Positions 35,582 to 45,133 of a stretch of DNA of 64,000 nucleotides are shown in pieces; position 1 is the first letter of the stretch, and every line of letters begins with the position of its first letter. A program made the position numbers and the translations under genes. The stretch lies in assembly GCA_900542765.1 (NCBI GenBank), contig UQOX01000002.1:49105-113104 (forward strand), given 5' to 3'. This stretch comes from an uncultured Porphyromonadaceae bacterium. GTDB taxonomy: Bacteria; Bacteroidota; Bacteroidia; Bacteroidales; UBA11471. The notes beneath the pieces were generated by a model. The model worked only from the letters and a program-made list of their open reading frames with translations. It was not told the DNA's origin and made no database searches.

Positions 35582-38053
35582 TCAATCGAGTTCCACGACG
35601 GTGATACCGGCGCCTCCGAATTGCACATGTTCATCGTGAAAAGTGCGTACTCCCGACACTCCTTTGAGGTAGTCTCTTACCAGTTGCCTCAGGGCGCCTG
35701 TCCCGGTACCGTGCAAGATGCGTACCTGTTGGGCTCCTACCTGAATGGCGTCGTCGATGAAGTAGATAATTGCTTGGAGGGCTTCGTCGGCTCTGAATCC
35801 GCGAATGTCGATTTCTCGGTGGAAGTTGAGACTTTTCTCCCGCATGCTGTTGGTCGTTTCTTCACTTACGAACGTCGCTTTCACGGCCTGTTCCCGTTTC
35901 AGCCGGTTGCGGTTGACTTTTTCGAGTTGTTCGAGTTTGACCGATGATTTGATTTGGCCGAAAATGACGACGGCCTTGTTGACTTGGACCGACTCGACTT
36001 CTCCTACCGTGGTTTGCCCTTTGAGGCATACGGCATCGCCAACGGTGATAGGAGTAAGGTTGGTCGGTTCGTTTCGGTTTTCGTTTTTCCGCCGGTTCTT
36101 TTTCTCTTCCCGATTTTTGATTTTGGCTATTTTCCTCGATATGGCATCGTTGTTTTCTTCGTCGTTCGACAGCTCGTCTTTGAACGAATGGAGGGCTTGA
36201 CGGGCGGCCTTGGTCCTTTCTTTTTCGGCTTCGGCCTCCTTAATGGTGCGAATGGTGTTTTCGATGCGGGCGTTCGACTCGGCAATCAGTTGTTCGGCTT
36301 TCTGTTTGGCCTCTTTCAAGATGCGTTTCCGTTCCTTCTCGATTTCTTGCAAGTCGTCGCTGTATTTCCGGGTGAGCTCTTCTAACTGCTTTTCACGTTG
36401 CCGTATGTTTTGCCGTTTGTTTTCCCAGTAGCGTTTATCGCGGACGATGTCTTGCAGGTACTTGTCCATGTCGATATAGTCCGAACCCACTTTCTCCGAA
36501 GCGTCGGCAATGACATCTTCGGGCAGACCGATTTTACGGGCTATTTCTATGGCGAAGGAGCTACCCGGGTTACCGATGGAGAGTTTGAAGAGCGGTTGCA
36601 TCATGTGGCGGTCATAGAGCATGGCCCCGTTTACGATGCCCGGGGTGTCTTTGGCGAACTGTTTCAGGTTTTGGTAATGGGTGGTGATTACCCCGAATGC
36701 CCCTTTGCGATTGAAACGGTCGAGGAGCACTTCGGCGATGGCTCCGCCGATTTGGGGCTCGGTGCCGCCGCCAAATTCATCGATGAGCAATAAGGTTCCT
36801 TCGTTGCAGTTCTTGACAAAATATTTCATGTTTGTCAGGTGAGAACTGTATGTGCTCAGGTCGTTCTCAATAGACTGTTCGTCGCCGATGTCGATGAAGA
36901 TGTGGTCGAAGATGCCCGCGTGCGAATTTTCATACACGGGAATGAGCAGGCCGCATTGCAACATATATTGCAGTAGTCCGGTCGTTTTGAGGCATACCGA
37001 TTTCCCGCCCGCATTCGGTCCCGAGATGAGCAATATGCGTTGTTCGGGGGTAAGTGTGATGTCGAGCGGCACGACACTTTTGTTTTGCTTTTTGAGCGCC
37101 AGGTAGAGCAGGGGGTGCACGGCATGGTACCACTCGATTTGCCGACACTTCTCAAAATGGGGAAGAAGTGCATTTGTTTCGAGCGAAAACAAGGCTTTGG
37201 CCCGTATGAAGTCGATGTCGGCGAGAAATTCATAAGAATAGGCGATATCGGGCAGGTGCGGTCTCAATTCATCGGTAAAGAGTGTGAGAATGCGCATGAT
37301 TTCGCGACGTTCCTCGCCTTCGAGCTCCCTGATGCGATTGTTGGCCTCCACGACTTCGGCCGGCTCGATATACACGGTTTTCCCGCTGGCCGACTCGTCA
37401 TGCACGATGCCTTTGATGCGCCGCTTGTGAGCCGGTATGACGGGTATGACCAGCCGCCCTTCGCGCAGGGTGGGAGCCACCTCCTTGTCGACGATGCCTT
37501 CGTTTTGGGCATTTCTGAGAATGATGTTCAGACTGCGGGAGATGCCCGAGAGGGTATGGTTGAGTTCCCGTCGTATCTGTGCCAGCTCGGGAGATGCATT
37601 GTCTTTGATGTGCCCGAATTTGTCGATTATTTGGTCGATGCGGGTGAGTAGTTGAGGAAAGACGACGACATCGGTGGCCAATGCCTGCAAATGAGGATAG
37701 AGGCACTCTTCGCCTTCTTCGGTTATGAAATAACCTACGATGTTGCGAATCGTTTCGAGCGAACGCCGCAGGTTGAAAAGTTCGGTTTCATCGAGAAATG
37801 TGCCTTCGATGCGAACCCGTTGCAATGAGGGGCGTATGTCGAAAAAATAGTCGGCCGGGAAGTCGTCTTCGCTTTGCAGTATGTGGGTGAACTCTTCGGT
37901 CTCCCGCAACAGCCGTTCGATTGTATCGAACGACGTGAGAAATTTCATTTCATTCACGCGTTCGCTGCCCAAGGTGCTCAGGCAACGTTCGCTGATGAAA
38001 TGGCGTATTTTGTCGAATCCGATTTTCTCTTCAAAGTTTTGTGGGTAGGTCAT
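35582..38053 (-). CDS. mutS2: MutS2-family DNA mismatch-like ATPase/endonuclease with Smr domain
   Basis: An 823-residue MutS2 protein. The core and clamp are followed by the ABC ATPase with SGPNAGGKSVCLKTTG near residue 346 and LLIDEFGGGTEPQIGGA for Walker B. A long charged coiled-coil region runs from about 515 to 640. The C-terminal 80 residues are an Smr nuclease domain (IDIRGFRADEALQ, HGTGTGALRQLV). The MutS mismatch-recognition domain is absent, as is normal for MutS2. In other bacteria MutS2 curbs recombination or rescues collided ribosomes; which holds here is unknown. Confidence 0.95.
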   Translation of the reverse strand: MTYPQNFEEKIGFDKIRHFISERCLSTLGSERVNEMKFLTSFDTIERLLRETEEFTHILQSEDDFPADYFFDIRPSLQRVRIEGTFLDETELFNLRRSLETIRNIVGYFITEEGEECLYPHLQALATDVVVFPQLLTRIDQIIDKFGHIKDNASPELAQIRRELNHTLSGISRSLNIILRNAQNEGIVDKEVAPTLREGRLVIPVIPAHKRRIKGIVHDESASGKTVYIEPAEVVEANNRIRELEGEERREIMRILTLFTDELRPHLPDIAYSYEFLADIDFIRAKALFSLETNALLPHFEKCRQIEWYHAVHPLLYLALKKQNKSVVPLDITLTPEQRILLISGPNAGGKSVCLKTTGLLQYMLQCGLLIPVYENSHAGIFDHIFIDIGDEQSIENDLSTYSSHLTNMKYFVKNCNEGTLLLIDEFGGGTEPQIGGAIAEVLLDRFNRKGAFGVITTHYQNLKQFAKDTPGIVNGAMLYDRHMMQPLFKLSIGNPGSSFAIEIARKIGLPEDVIADASEKVGSDYIDMDKYLQDIVRDKRYWENKRQNIRQREKQLEELTRKYSDDLQEIEKERKRILKEAKQKAEQLIAESNARIENTIRTIKEAEAEKERTKAARQALHSFKDELSNDEENNDAISRKIAKIKNREEKKNRRKNENRNEPTNLTPITVGDAVCLKGQTTVGEVESVQVNKAVVIFGQIKSSVKLEQLEKVNRNRLKREQAVKATFVSEETTNSMREKSLNFHREIDIRGFRADEALQAIIYFIDDAIQVGAQQVRILHGTGTGALRQLVRDYLKGVSGVRTFHDEHVQFGGAGITVVELD

Positions 38054-38075
38054 TTCTCTGCATTATGATGAGCCG

Positions 38076-38083
38076 CAAAGGTA
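38076..38083 (-). promoter_or_regulatory. -7 promoter element for mutS2
   Basis: TACCTTTG on the minus strand, 22 bases before the ATG at 38053. Confidence 0.62.
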
Positions 38084-38118
38084 CGAAATCTTATCGGGAT
38101 TATGGGCTGTCGGGCAGC

Positions 38119-39144
38119 TTACTTCCATTTTTTCGTTTTGAGAAATATATACACCCCCACGCCGATACCTATCATAAGGAGCCATGCGCCCAAGTAGCCA
38201 TATTCCCAACTGAGTTCGGGCATGTAGTCGAAGTTCATGCCCCATACCCCGGCAAGAAAGGTGAGCGGTATGAAGATGGTCGAGACGATGGTCAACCGTT
38301 TCATGATGGAGTTCATGCGCAAATCGTTGTTCGATATATACAGGTCGACCAGCGAAGAGAGGGTCTCGCGGCAGATTTCGATGTTTTGGGCGACATAATT
38401 GATGTGGTCGTTGAGGTCATTGAAAAAGGCTCGGTTGGCCTTGTGTATCAGGGGCGAGTCGGAGCGTATCAGTCGCACATATTGCTCTTTGAGCGGCATG
38501 ACCGTGCGTTTGAGCAGGAGGTACCGCCTCCGCAAGGTCTGTATTTCGATGCCTATTTCGTAAGCGCTTTTTTCGAGCAGAAGTTCCGACTCCAAGTCTT
38601 CGAGCGCGTTGTCGATTTGGGCCGATACTGAAATGAAGTTCGAGACCAAATCATTGAGCAGGACTGTGAGCAGGTAGTCTGAGGTGCGGGTGCGAATTTT
38701 CAGGATATTGTTGCGCAGGGCGTTCTCGATGCCATGAAATGCCGCGGTTTCGTATTCCATGAACGTGAGTATGAAATTTTCGCCTTGCACGATGCTTACC
38801 TGCGACTCTTTGTCTTGGTCGAAATATTTGGCAATGACAATGTTGAATTTTTCATACTCCTCGATTTTACACGGGTGGTTGGGGTTGAGAATATCCTGCA
38901 TGATGAGGAAATTGATGCCGAAGTGGGTGCAGATGCTTTGTATGTGAGCCGTGTTTTGCAATCCGCATATTTGCAGCCAGTGAATGTAGCCGGGACGCTC
39001 CATGAGGGGAATGAGGCTTTCGGGTTCTTTCTCGACGTGTTCGTCGATGTCGGTGGCATTGTAACTGAACAGGTGCAATTGCGTGGGTGCCATGTGCTCG
39101 CTGCGGTAGCTGAGGCGGTCGGTGAGGAGATTGTTGTTGTTCAT
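38119..39144 (-). CDS. corA: Magnesium/cobalt transporter CorA
   Basis: An inner-membrane Mg2+ channel. It has 341 residues from the ATG at 39144; a 40-codon upstream extension is possible but would overlap the AT-rich leader with its near -7 sequence (TATCTTCG on the minus strand). The large cytoplasmic domain is followed by two C-terminal membrane spans. The selectivity motif GMN is present in GVWGMNFDYMPE at the end of the first span, and the loop and second span follow (GYLGAWLLMIGIGVGVYIF). The C-terminus is the basic KTKKWK. Length and order match the family. Confidence 0.95.
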   Translation of the reverse strand: MNNNNLLTDRLSYRSEHMAPTQLHLFSYNATDIDEHVEKEPESLIPLMERPGYIHWLQICGLQNTAHIQSICTHFGINFLIMQDILNPNHPCKIEEYEKFNIVIAKYFDQDKESQVSIVQGENFILTFMEYETAAFHGIENALRNNILKIRTRTSDYLLTVLLNDLVSNFISVSAQIDNALEDLESELLLEKSAYEIGIEIQTLRRRYLLLKRTVMPLKEQYVRLIRSDSPLIHKANRAFFNDLNDHINYVAQNIEICRETLSSLVDLYISNNDLRMNSIMKRLTIVSTIFIPLTFLAGVWGMNFDYMPELSWEYGYLGAWLLMIGIGVGVYIFLKTKKWK

Positions 39145-39317
39145 TTGTCGGTCAGATATTGGTTCGGCTCTTTTCGCTTCGAAGATACAAGATATTCTCG
39201 TCGGATATGCCGAAATGCTGTAAAATATCCCTATTCCGATAGGAAAAAGCATGACAATGAACAAAAAAACAGGGTAGATTGTTGTTTTTGAGTTAGAATT
39301 TGAATATCTTTATTGCG

Positions 39318-39776
39318 ATGAAAACTTTGAATTATTTGTGGCCCATATTGCTCTGTTTGGGAGTCGGTGTGTCAGGAGCTTTTTTACAAGGAACGGCCAT
39401 ATTGGAGTGGTACCCCGGTTTGCAAAAGCCTGCCATAACGCCTCCGGCCATTGTCTTTCCGGTGGTATGGACGATACTCTATGTCCTGATGGGGCTTTCT
39501 TTATCCTTGCTTATCGACCGGCAACCGGCTCGGTGGCTCGTTGTCGTGTGGGGGGGACAACTCTTTTGCAATTTTTTGTGGACGATATTGTTCTTCACTT
39601 GTCGCAGTCCGTTGGCGGGACTGGTCGATATTCTGCTGCTCGATGTCCTGGTATTTGTATATCTCTTTAAGAGCTATGTCGTGAGCCGTGCGGCTTCGTG
39701 GCTTTTTGTGCCCTATGCTTTGTGGTTGCTGCTGGCAACCTATCTGAATGCCTATATCTTCTTTTATAATTCTTGA
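39318..39776 (+). CDS. tspO: TspO/MBR family membrane protein
   Basis: A 152-residue protein with five hydrophobic spans, the TspO fold. The start is the ATG at 39318, since the frame's earlier start is a TTG. Signature residues are WYPGLQKPAITPPAIVFPVVW in shorter form as WYPGLQKPA and FPVVWTILYVLMG. Others are the aromatic pair near NFLWTILFF and the closing LWLLLATYLNAYI. TspO binds tetrapyrroles and affects stress or porphyrin handling in other bacteria; the role here is unknown. The superoxide dismutase gene follows 29 bases later. Confidence 0.88.
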   Translation: MKTLNYLWPILLCLGVGVSGAFLQGTAILEWYPGLQKPAITPPAIVFPVVWTILYVLMGLSLSLLIDRQPARWLVVVWGGQLFCNFLWTILFFTCRSPLAGLVDILLLDVLVFVYLFKSYVVSRAASWLFVPYALWLLLATYLNAYIFFYNS

Positions 39777-39805
39777 AATCCGGTCTAACTTCAAATTATA
39801 AACCT

Positions 39806-40378
39806 ATGAAACATTTGATGCCCGAACTTTCTTATGCGGTCGATGCCCTTGCTCCGGTCATGAGCAAAGAGACCATGGATTATCACTACGGAAAACATCT
39901 GCAAACCTATGTCGACAATCTCAATCGGCTTATCGAGAATACGCCTTATGATGGCATGTCGCTCGAAGAAATCGTGAAGAGTTCCGATGGGGCAATCTTC
40001 AACAATGCGGCACAAGCCTGGAACCATACCTTCTTTTTCGATATGCTCACACCTTGCAAAAAGGAGATTCCGGCGAATCTGTTCGACGTGTTGACACGCG
40101 ATTTCGGTTCGGTCGAGACGTTTAAGGACCAGTTCTCCAAGGCGGCCATTTCCCTCTTCGGCTCAGGCTGGGTGTGGTTGGCTGCCGACAAGCACGGCCA
40201 TCTCTCGATCGATGCCATGGGAAATGCGGGAAATCCGTTGATCAAGAATCTCAAACCCGTCATGACCATTGACGTGTGGGAGCATGCTTATTACATCGAC
40301 TATCGCAACCGCCGAGCCGATTTTGTAAAAGCTTTTTGGGGGCTTGTCGATTGGGATAAGGTGGCAGGTCGTTTATGA
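39806..40378 (+). CDS. sodB: Superoxide dismutase, Fe/Mn family
   Basis: Converts superoxide to oxygen and hydrogen peroxide. It has 190 residues from the ATG at 39806; the frame's longer start is a TTG. Metal ligands are visible: His in the N-terminal HYGKH helix, His in AWNHTFFFDML, and Asp and His in DVWEHAYYIDYRNRR. GSGWVWLAADKHG and the sequence AAQAWNHTFFF lean to the Fe-type or cambialistic form, but metal choice cannot be settled from sequence. It is 29 bases after tspO and may share its transcript. Confidence 0.95.
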   Translation: MKHLMPELSYAVDALAPVMSKETMDYHYGKHLQTYVDNLNRLIENTPYDGMSLEEIVKSSDGAIFNNAAQAWNHTFFFDMLTPCKKEIPANLFDVLTRDFGSVETFKDQFSKAAISLFGSGWVWLAADKHGHLSIDAMGNAGNPLIKNLKPVMTIDVWEHAYYIDYRNRRADFVKAFWGLVDWDKVAGRL

Positions 40379-40475
40379 GTCATTTTACAAATGAAATCGG
40401 GGAAAAAAGGTCCCGATATCACGTCGAGCCCCTTTTTCACGATTATTCATGTTCTGTTTATCGGTCGGGCCATAA

Positions 40476-41165
40476 TCAATCTTCATGAATCGATGGCGCA
40501 GCCGAGTAGAGGTGTTTCAACACTTCGGCGTCGATATAAAACACGGTTTCTTCGGCCAAGTTGATGATGTGGTCGCCGGTACGTTCAAGTTTGCGTAAAA
40601 TGGCGGCTATTTCCAGACAGAACCGAATGGCCGAGGGGTAATCTTTTGCATACTCGGCCAGCTTGTCGAGTGCTTTTTTGTTGAGAGAGTCCAAAAGATC
40701 GTCTTTCTCGATGACCGACTTGGCCAAAGATACATTGGACGTTTCCAATGCTTTGTATGTTGTCGTGAACATTTGCAGCACTTGTTCATACATGTCGGTC
40801 AATTCTTTGGCATTGAAAAGTTGCTTGTCTGCATCGGAAATGGCATTTCTTACCACAAACCTGGCTATGCTGTCGGCATAATCGCCGATGCGTTCGAGGT
40901 TGTTGTTGATTTTCAACATGGCCAACATAAAACGGAGGTCTACGGCCACCGGATTATACAATGCGATGAAGTCTTCAATGTCGCTATCGATTTTCAAATC
41001 GAATGCATTTACCCGTTTTTCTCTTGAGGCGACGCTGTTTGCCAACTCCTCGTCGTGGTTGCGCAAGGCTTCGAAAGCATTTTCGAGCTGTTGTTGCACC
41101 AGCAACCACATGTCACTCACTTCATTTTTTATCGCGATAAGTTCGTTTTCAACAAATTTTACCAT
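40476..41165 (-). CDS. phoU: Phosphate signalling protein PhoU
   Basis: A 229-residue cytoplasmic all-helical protein of two three-helix bundles. The metal-binding repeats are diverged but recognisable as RIGDYADSIARFV and RTGDHIINLAEETVF. PhoU links Pst transport activity with phosphate sensing and limits uptake. It is the last gene of the pst operon, 17 bases after pstB. Confidence 0.95.
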   Translation of the reverse strand: MVKFVENELIAIKNEVSDMWLLVQQQLENAFEALRNHDEELANSVASREKRVNAFDLKIDSDIEDFIALYNPVAVDLRFMLAMLKINNNLERIGDYADSIARFVVRNAISDADKQLFNAKELTDMYEQVLQMFTTTYKALETSNVSLAKSVIEKDDLLDSLNKKALDKLAEYAKDYPSAIRFCLEIAAILRKLERTGDHIINLAEETVFYIDAEVLKHLYSAAPSIHED

Positions 41166-41182
41166 AATAAATTGCTTTTATT

Positions 41183-41935
41183 TTATCCAAAACGTCCTGT
41201 AATGTAATTTTGTGTGGCTTCCTTGGAAGGATTTGTAAAGATTTTTTTCGTATCGTCATATTCTACCATTTCTCCTAAGTAGAAAAATGCTGTTTTGTGG
41301 CTGACGCGAGCGGCTTGTTGCATGCTGTGGGTAACGATGACAATCGTTGTTTGCTTGCATAATTCGCATATCAGTTCTTCGATTTTTGCCGTCGATATGG
41401 GGTCGAGGGCCGAGGCCGGTTCGTCCATCAGCAGAACCGATGGTGACACGGCCATGGCCCGGGCTATGCACAAACGTTGTTGTTGGCCCCCCGAGAGAGC
41501 ATAAGCCGACTCTTTCAACTTGTCTTTCACCTCTTCCCATAAAGCGGCACCTTTCAAGGCTTCTTCCACTTTGTGTGAAATGTATTCTTTGTCTTTGACC
41601 CCGTTGACACGCAAACCATAGGCCACATTCTCGAAGATGCTTTTGGGAAAAGGATTGGGGCGTTGGAATACCATGCCTACGTTTCTCCGTAAAACATCTA
41701 CTTCGACCGACTTGTCATAGATGTCTTGTCCGTCGATGGAGATATTGCCGGTCAGCCTTGTATTGGGAATCAGGTCGTTCATGCGGTTGAAGAGACGCAG
41801 AAAAGTCGATTTTCCGCAACCCGATGGGCCGATAAATGCCACGACTTGATTTTCGGGGATTGTTAAGGATATATTTTTCAAGGCATGGAAATTCCCATAA
41901 TAAAAATCTACATTGGTTGCCTTTATTTTGTCCAT
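41183..41935 (-). CDS. pstB: Phosphate ABC transporter ATP-binding protein
   Basis: The ATPase of the high-affinity phosphate importer. It has 250 residues. Walker A is [11 protein letters not shown] near residue 34, the signature is [14 protein letters not shown] near 147, and Walker B is [12 protein letters not shown] near 167. The D-loop and the switch His ([12 protein letters not shown]) are intact. It is 15 bases after pstA. Confidence 0.97.
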   Translation of the reverse strand: MDKIKATNVDFYYGNFHALKNISLTIPENQVVAFIGPSGCGKSTFLRLFNRMNDLIPNTRLTGNISIDGQDIYDKSVEVDVLRRNVGMVFQRPNPFPKSIFENVAYGLRVNGVKDKEYISHKVEEALKGAALWEEVKDKLKESAYALSGGQQQRLCIARAMAVSPSVLLMDEPASALDPISTAKIEELICELCKQTTIVIVTHSMQQAARVSHKTAFFYLGEMVEYDDTKKIFTNPSKEATQNYITGRFG

Positions 41936-41950
41936 GGTGTTTCTTGTTTG

Positions 41951-42832
41951 TTATTTTAACTTTATTTTTTTGTCGAAGTGGTTGCGTATGCCGTTGGCGG
42001 CCAGATTCATGATGAGAACGATGACGATGAGGACAAAAGCCGTCCCGTAAGCAATGGGTTCTTGGGCTTCGATGTCGGTTCCACTGGTGGCTACGACATA
42101 AAGGTGATAGGGCAGGGCCATGCATTGGTCAAAAATCCCGGTGGGTAATTTGGGTAAAAAATAGGCCGCGCAAGTGAATAGGATAGGAGCTGTTTCGCCC
42201 GAAACTCGTCCCAGAGACAAAATCAATCCTGTTATGACACGGGGAGTGGCCATCGGAAGCAGTACATTCCAGATGGTCTGGGCTTTTGTGGCACCCAAAG
42301 CAAGGCTTCCTTCTCTGAAGTGGTTCGGAATGTCTTTGAATGTTTCTTCGGTCGTGCGAATAATGATGGGAAGTGCCAACAGTCCCAATGTAAGGGAGCC
42401 GGCCAAAATGCTGTCGCCGAAATCTAACCGATTGACAAAAAATGCCATTCCGAAGAGGCCGAATACAATCGACGGTATGCCGGCCAAGTTGTTGGTCATG
42501 GTCCGTATGAAATTGACCAGTTTCCCCGAACGGGCATATTCACTCATGTATATGCCGCTCATGATTCCTATGGGAAACGCAAATATGGCGCTGCCAATCA
42601 TCAAATAAAATGTCCCGACGATGGCCGGCCAGATTCCTCCCTTGGTCATGCCGTCGCTGGGAGCTTGGGTGATAAAGTCCCAGTTGATGACACCAAACCC
42701 TTTGATGAGGATAAATCCCAAGATAAAAAAGAGTATGACGACAATGCTGTAACTGAAAATCCGGAATAAAGCGAATGCCGAATTTTGAGCTAATTTCCTC
42801 CGTTTGATAAAAGAGGTGGTGTTGAAACTCAT
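41951..42832 (-). CDS. pstA: Phosphate ABC transporter permease PstA
   Basis: A 293-residue inner-membrane permease with six hydrophobic spans. The coupling-helix signature EGSLALGATKAQTIWNVLLP sits near residue 179, and IGIMSGIYMSEYARSGKL follows the first periplasmic part. It pairs with PstC to form the translocation path. It begins 4 bases after the pstC stop. Confidence 0.96.
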   Translation of the reverse strand: MSFNTTSFIKRRKLAQNSAFALFRIFSYSIVVILFFILGFILIKGFGVINWDFITQAPSDGMTKGGIWPAIVGTFYLMIGSAIFAFPIGIMSGIYMSEYARSGKLVNFIRTMTNNLAGIPSIVFGLFGMAFFVNRLDFGDSILAGSLTLGLLALPIIIRTTEETFKDIPNHFREGSLALGATKAQTIWNVLLPMATPRVITGLILSLGRVSGETAPILFTCAAYFLPKLPTGIFDQCMALPYHLYVVATSGTDIEAQEPIAYGTAFVLIVIVLIMNLAANGIRNHFDKKIKLK

Positions 42833-42836
42833 AATA

Positions 42837-44030
42837 CTATTTTTTTATTTTGTTGCGAGCCGAAACGATTTCCACGCAGGAGTTGATGAACAATGTGATA
42901 AAGAATAGAATGACACCGAGCAAGAACAGGGATTGGTAATGGGCCCCTCCGGCCGGGGCTTCTCCCAATTCGGCTGCAATCGTAGCGGGGATAGTACGCA
43001 GCGGTTCCATGATCGATGTCGGTATGACCGCCGCATTGCCGGTCACCATAAGCACGGCCATTGTCTCGCCGATGGCGCGGCCTATGCCCAGAACGACACC
43101 TGAGGTGATACCCGATATCGAAAACGGTATGACGACCTTGTATATGGTTTGCCATTGTGAGGAACCGAGTGCCAAACTGGCTTCTCGCATGGATCTTGGG
43201 CAACTGCGCATGGCATCTTCGGCAACGGTGATGATGGTAGGCAGAGCCATGATGGCCAGAACGATGCTTCCGGCCAGTCCGGATTCTCCGACAGGGAGGT
43301 CGAAGACGTTTTGCAGGGAAGGAACGATGACGGCCAATCCGAAAAATCCATATACGACAGAAGGTATGCCGTTGAGAAGTTCGATAATCGGTTTCAATAT
43401 TTTTCTGATTTTGGGATTGGCCACTTCTGACATGTATATGGCTATGGAAAGCCCGAAAGGAAGAGCTATCAGTATGGCAAAGAAACTTACCCAAAGAGTT
43501 CCGTACAGCAATGGCAGGATTCCGAAAATGGGTGACGGTGTGGCGGTGGGGTACCATTCTTTGCCCAACAAGACATCTTTTACCGGAATGTTTTTGTCTT
43601 CAATCAAGCGTATGCCGGGTTCGTTTTGAACCAGGTTTTTGGGGACAAAAGCAATCATGCCCTTTTCTTGCCGAATGATGTCTCCTATTTTATTCCCCGC
43701 ATATTCATATTCGGCTCCGAGTTCTTCTTCGGAATAATATTGGGACAAATCTTCGAGCCGGAATGTTTGCACGGGAATGTCTTCGCCTCCCAACTCTTTC
43801 CAGTTGGGTATTTCTTCATCGAAGAGGTTTTTTATCTGCTCTGCACTTAACGATTTGATTTTGTTTTCTTTGTTGACGGCGAGCGTATATCCGTCTTCGA
43901 TTATCGGATTGTTGAAGAGACCGACTGCTTCGGTAAACAAGAAACCAATAATCAACAAAATGGCCGCGCTGGTTACAAAGCCGCTGACGGTAAACAACCG
44001 CGTTGCAATATAGTCAATCCATTTTTTCAT
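42837..44030 (-). CDS. pstC: Phosphate ABC transporter permease PstC with PstS-like insert
   Basis: A 397-residue permease, longer than the usual 300 or so. The first span (residues 14-36) is followed by a hydrophilic segment (about 41-165) before the conserved permease core. The core has IPFSISGITSGVVLGIGRA and the coupling motif EASLALGSSQWQTIYKVV. The segment resembles part of PstS: LSAEQIKNLFDEEIPNWKEL against LTREELEAIFRGKITNWEEV, and IIRQEKGMIAFVP against SIRQTKGAIGYVG in the PstS encoded next door. It should face the periplasm. See findings. Confidence 0.95.
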   Translation of the reverse strand: MKKWIDYIATRLFTVSGFVTSAAILLIIGFLFTEAVGLFNNPIIEDGYTLAVNKENKIKSLSAEQIKNLFDEEIPNWKELGGEDIPVQTFRLEDLSQYYSEEELGAEYEYAGNKIGDIIRQEKGMIAFVPKNLVQNEPGIRLIEDKNIPVKDVLLGKEWYPTATPSPIFGILPLLYGTLWVSFFAILIALPFGLSIAIYMSEVANPKIRKILKPIIELLNGIPSVVYGFFGLAVIVPSLQNVFDLPVGESGLAGSIVLAIMALPTIITVAEDAMRSCPRSMREASLALGSSQWQTIYKVVIPFSISGITSGVVLGIGRAIGETMAVLMVTGNAAVIPTSIMEPLRTIPATIAAELGEAPAGGAHYQSLFLLGVILFFITLFINSCVEIVSARNKIKK

Positions 44031-44040
44031 ATAGAATTTT

Positions 44041-44874
44041 TTATAATGTGGCGGGAATGAATCCTAATTCCAAAGAAATGTTTTCGGCCTTTTCTGATGT
44101 GATGAATTGTATATAAGGACGGACTTTTTCTTCGTCTTTTTTATTGTAATAATAGTAAAGCGGCCGCACGATGGGATATTTTTTTGCCCGGGCGTTTTCT
44201 ATCGACGGGTGAACATAGTTCCTTCCACCGTCGTATGATACGTTGATGGCTTTAACAAAAGGGTTGAGGTAGGCCATGCCCACATAACCGATGGCTCCTT
44301 TGGTTTGTCTTATCGATTGTATGATGGCTCCTGTTGCCGGCATGGAAAGGATATTGTTGGTGTAGTTCTTGTTTTCCAGCACGCTTTCTTTGAAAAATTC
44401 GTATGTGCCCGATGAGGTTTCCCGTGAATATACGATGATTTTGGCATCGGGGCCGCCCACTTCTTCCCAGTTGGTTATTTTCCCCCGAAAAATGGCCTCC
44501 AATTCTTCTCGCGTGAGATTGTTGACCGGATTTGACGGATTGACGATTACTGCCAATGCATCGTAAGCTACAATGACTTCGTTGACCTCGGTGCTGTTTT
44601 GTTTCAGTTTCATTTTCTCTCCGAATTTGATGCGCCGGGAAGACATGGCAATATCGGTCGTCCCTTCCATAATGGCCGAAATGCCCACTCCGCTGCCACC
44701 ACCTGTGACGGTGACCGATGTATTTGGATATTCGTGCATGAATGTTTCGGCCCATTTTTGGGTGAGAGGAAGAACCGTGTCGCTGCCTTTGATGCGTTGT
44801 GAAGCAGATGGTTGAGAAAAGATGAGGAACAACGGGAGAATCAAAAGAATGTTTTTATACATATTATTCGGCAT
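44041..44874 (-). CDS. pstS: Phosphate-binding protein PstS
   Basis: A 277-residue periplasmic protein with a signal peptide ending PSAS. It has the phosphate-binding loops KGSDTVLPLTQKWAE, TGGGSGVGISAIMEG and AMSSRRIKF, and the second lobe with SRETSSGTYEFFKE. No lipobox is seen, so it is probably soluble in the periplasm. An ATG four codons later (44862) is an alternative start. It is first in the pst operon, 10 bases before pstC. A Pho-box cannot be recognised for this phylum, but phosphate control is expected. Confidence 0.95.
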   Translation of the reverse strand: MPNNMYKNILLILPLFLIFSQPSASQRIKGSDTVLPLTQKWAETFMHEYPNTSVTVTGGGSGVGISAIMEGTTDIAMSSRRIKFGEKMKLKQNSTEVNEVIVAYDALAVIVNPSNPVNNLTREELEAIFRGKITNWEEVGGPDAKIIVYSRETSSGTYEFFKESVLENKNYTNNILSMPATGAIIQSIRQTKGAIGYVGMAYLNPFVKAINVSYDGGRNYVHPSIENARAKKYPIVRPLYYYYNKKDEEKVRPYIQFITSEKAENISLELGFIPATL

Positions 44875-45077
44875 TGATTTGACGATGCAAAATTCATATT
44901 ATAATGCGAAAAAGATGTTACATTCAGATTAAAATTTTTTTCACAGTGAAAATAATTGTACCACTACATGATTATAAAGTTTCATTATGGGGAACATGTT
45001 ATGCTGGCCAGCGTGGAAAAAAGTATTCGGGTCGATGTAAATAAAATAAAGGAATGTGATAAATGGATTTTATTCGC

Positions 45078-45085
45078 TATCTTTG
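45078..45085 (+). promoter_or_regulatory. -7 promoter element for glnS
   Basis: TATCTTTG, 48 bases before the chosen glnS ATG. A frame opening at 45056 would start upstream of this promoter and so could not be translated from it. Confidence 0.65.
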
Positions 45086-45133
45086 CCGCTATTAAACAAA
45101 CGTGATATATCTGCAAGTAGAAAAACTTTGACT

